Below, in pieces: positions 63,419-64,000 of a DNA stretch of 64,000 nucleotides. The notes beneath the pieces are model-generated. The model did no database searches. It was given only the letters and a program-made list of their open reading frames with translations, and was not told the origin of the DNA. The stretch comes from Lepidurus packardi (Eukaryota; Arthropoda; Branchiopoda; Notostraca; Triopsidae): assembly GCA_023053545.1 (NCBI GenBank), contig JAKZAN010000046.1:310001-374000 (forward strand). Reading direction: 5' to 3'. Position 1 is the stretch's first letter. Each line of letters starts with the position of its first letter. Made by a program: the position numbers and the translations under genes.

Positions 63419-64000
63419 TTATAATTCCTTACGGAATTAATTCATTCATTACGGAATTAAATAATTCATTACGGATTGAATTAATTCATTACGGACTTTA
63501 TTAATTCTTTACGGACTTAATTAATTCCTTACGGACTTAATTAATTCTTTTCGGAATTAATTAATTCATTAGGGAATTTATTAATTCATTACGGATTCAA
63601 TTAATTCATTACGGACTTTCTTAATTCATTACGGACTTAATTAATTCCTTACGGACCTAATTCATTCATTACGGACTTTATAAATTCCTTAGGGACTTAA
63701 TTAATTTCTTACGGACTTAGTTAAATCATAACGGACTAAATTAATTCCTTACGGACTTAATTAATTCCTTACGGACTTAATTAATTCCTTACGGAATTAA
63801 TTAATTCCTTACGGCCTTAACTAAATCCCTACGGACTTAATTAATTCCTTACGGACTTAATTAATTCTTTAGGAATTAATTAATTCATTACGGAATTTAT
63901 TAATTCATTACGGATTCAATTAATTCATTACGGACTTTCTTAATTCATTACGGACTTAATTAATTCCTTACAGACTTAATTAATTCAGTAAGGACTTAAT
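63419..64000. repeat. 20-bp satellite array, block 4 (T-type, continues past the window)
   Basis: T-type monomers matching 51735-52316 to the last base of the window. Confidence 0.95.

Noticed and set aside
1-64000. CRISPR array
   Set aside because: Repeats of 12 or 20 bp are contiguous with no unique spacers and no cas genes; this is satellite DNA.
1-64000. Telomeric repeat array
   Set aside because: Neither monomer resembles TTAGG, TTAGGG or related telomere units, and the lengths differ.

Overview
This window is eukaryotic satellite DNA carrying one intact DNA transposon. I see no host gene, rRNA, tRNA, CRISPR array or prokaryotic operon. Two unrelated short-period satellites fill about 93% of it. 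One is a 12-bp repeat (consensus GGGTCTCTRATC, R = A or G, about 40.6 kb in total). The other is an AT-rich 20-bp repeat (consensus TTCCTTACGGACTGAATTAA, about 19.1 kb in total). Both show nested higher-order repeats and near-identical multi-kilobase duplications, as expected of pericentromeric or other heterochromatic arrays. The species cannot be named from the sequence. Seven of the eight inferred transposon introns are only 52-59 bp, and the transposase is of the FLYWCH/MULE (Phantom-like) kind known from animals, so a small-intron metazoan, perhaps an arthropod, is the best guess.

Layout: 12-bp satellite 1-19701; transposon 19702-23919; 12-bp satellite 23920-39442; 20-bp satellite 39443-51520; 12-bp island 51521-51734; 20-bp satellite 51735-53734; 12-bp satellite 53735-58730; 20-bp satellite 58731-63204; a second copy of the 12-bp island 63205-63418; 20-bp satellite 63419-64000. 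A 51-bp A-tailed sequence is embedded 13 times in the 12-bp satellite between copies of a 14-bp direct repeat, while six otherwise identical sites lack it. It looks like an old short retro-insertion that the satellite then amplified.

The only convincing gene is in the transposon. It spans 4,218 bp, has 144-bp terminal inverted repeats that I read as identical base for base, and is flanked by the 8-bp duplication CTCTGATC. Nine exons joined at GT-AG introns give an uninterrupted 674-residue transposase with an N-terminal C4HC3 PHD finger, a FLYWCH-type zinc finger and a MULE catalytic core with candidate D398, D465 and E583. A paralogous satellite stretch at 1 to about 3130 matches both flanks and lacks the element, so the insertion is younger than that duplication. 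The PHD-FLYWCH-MULE arrangement in an element sitting in heterochromatic satellite is the most interesting biology here.

The many very long open frames in the 12-bp satellite arise because 12 is a multiple of 3 and several frames of the monomer have no stop. They are not annotated as genes.
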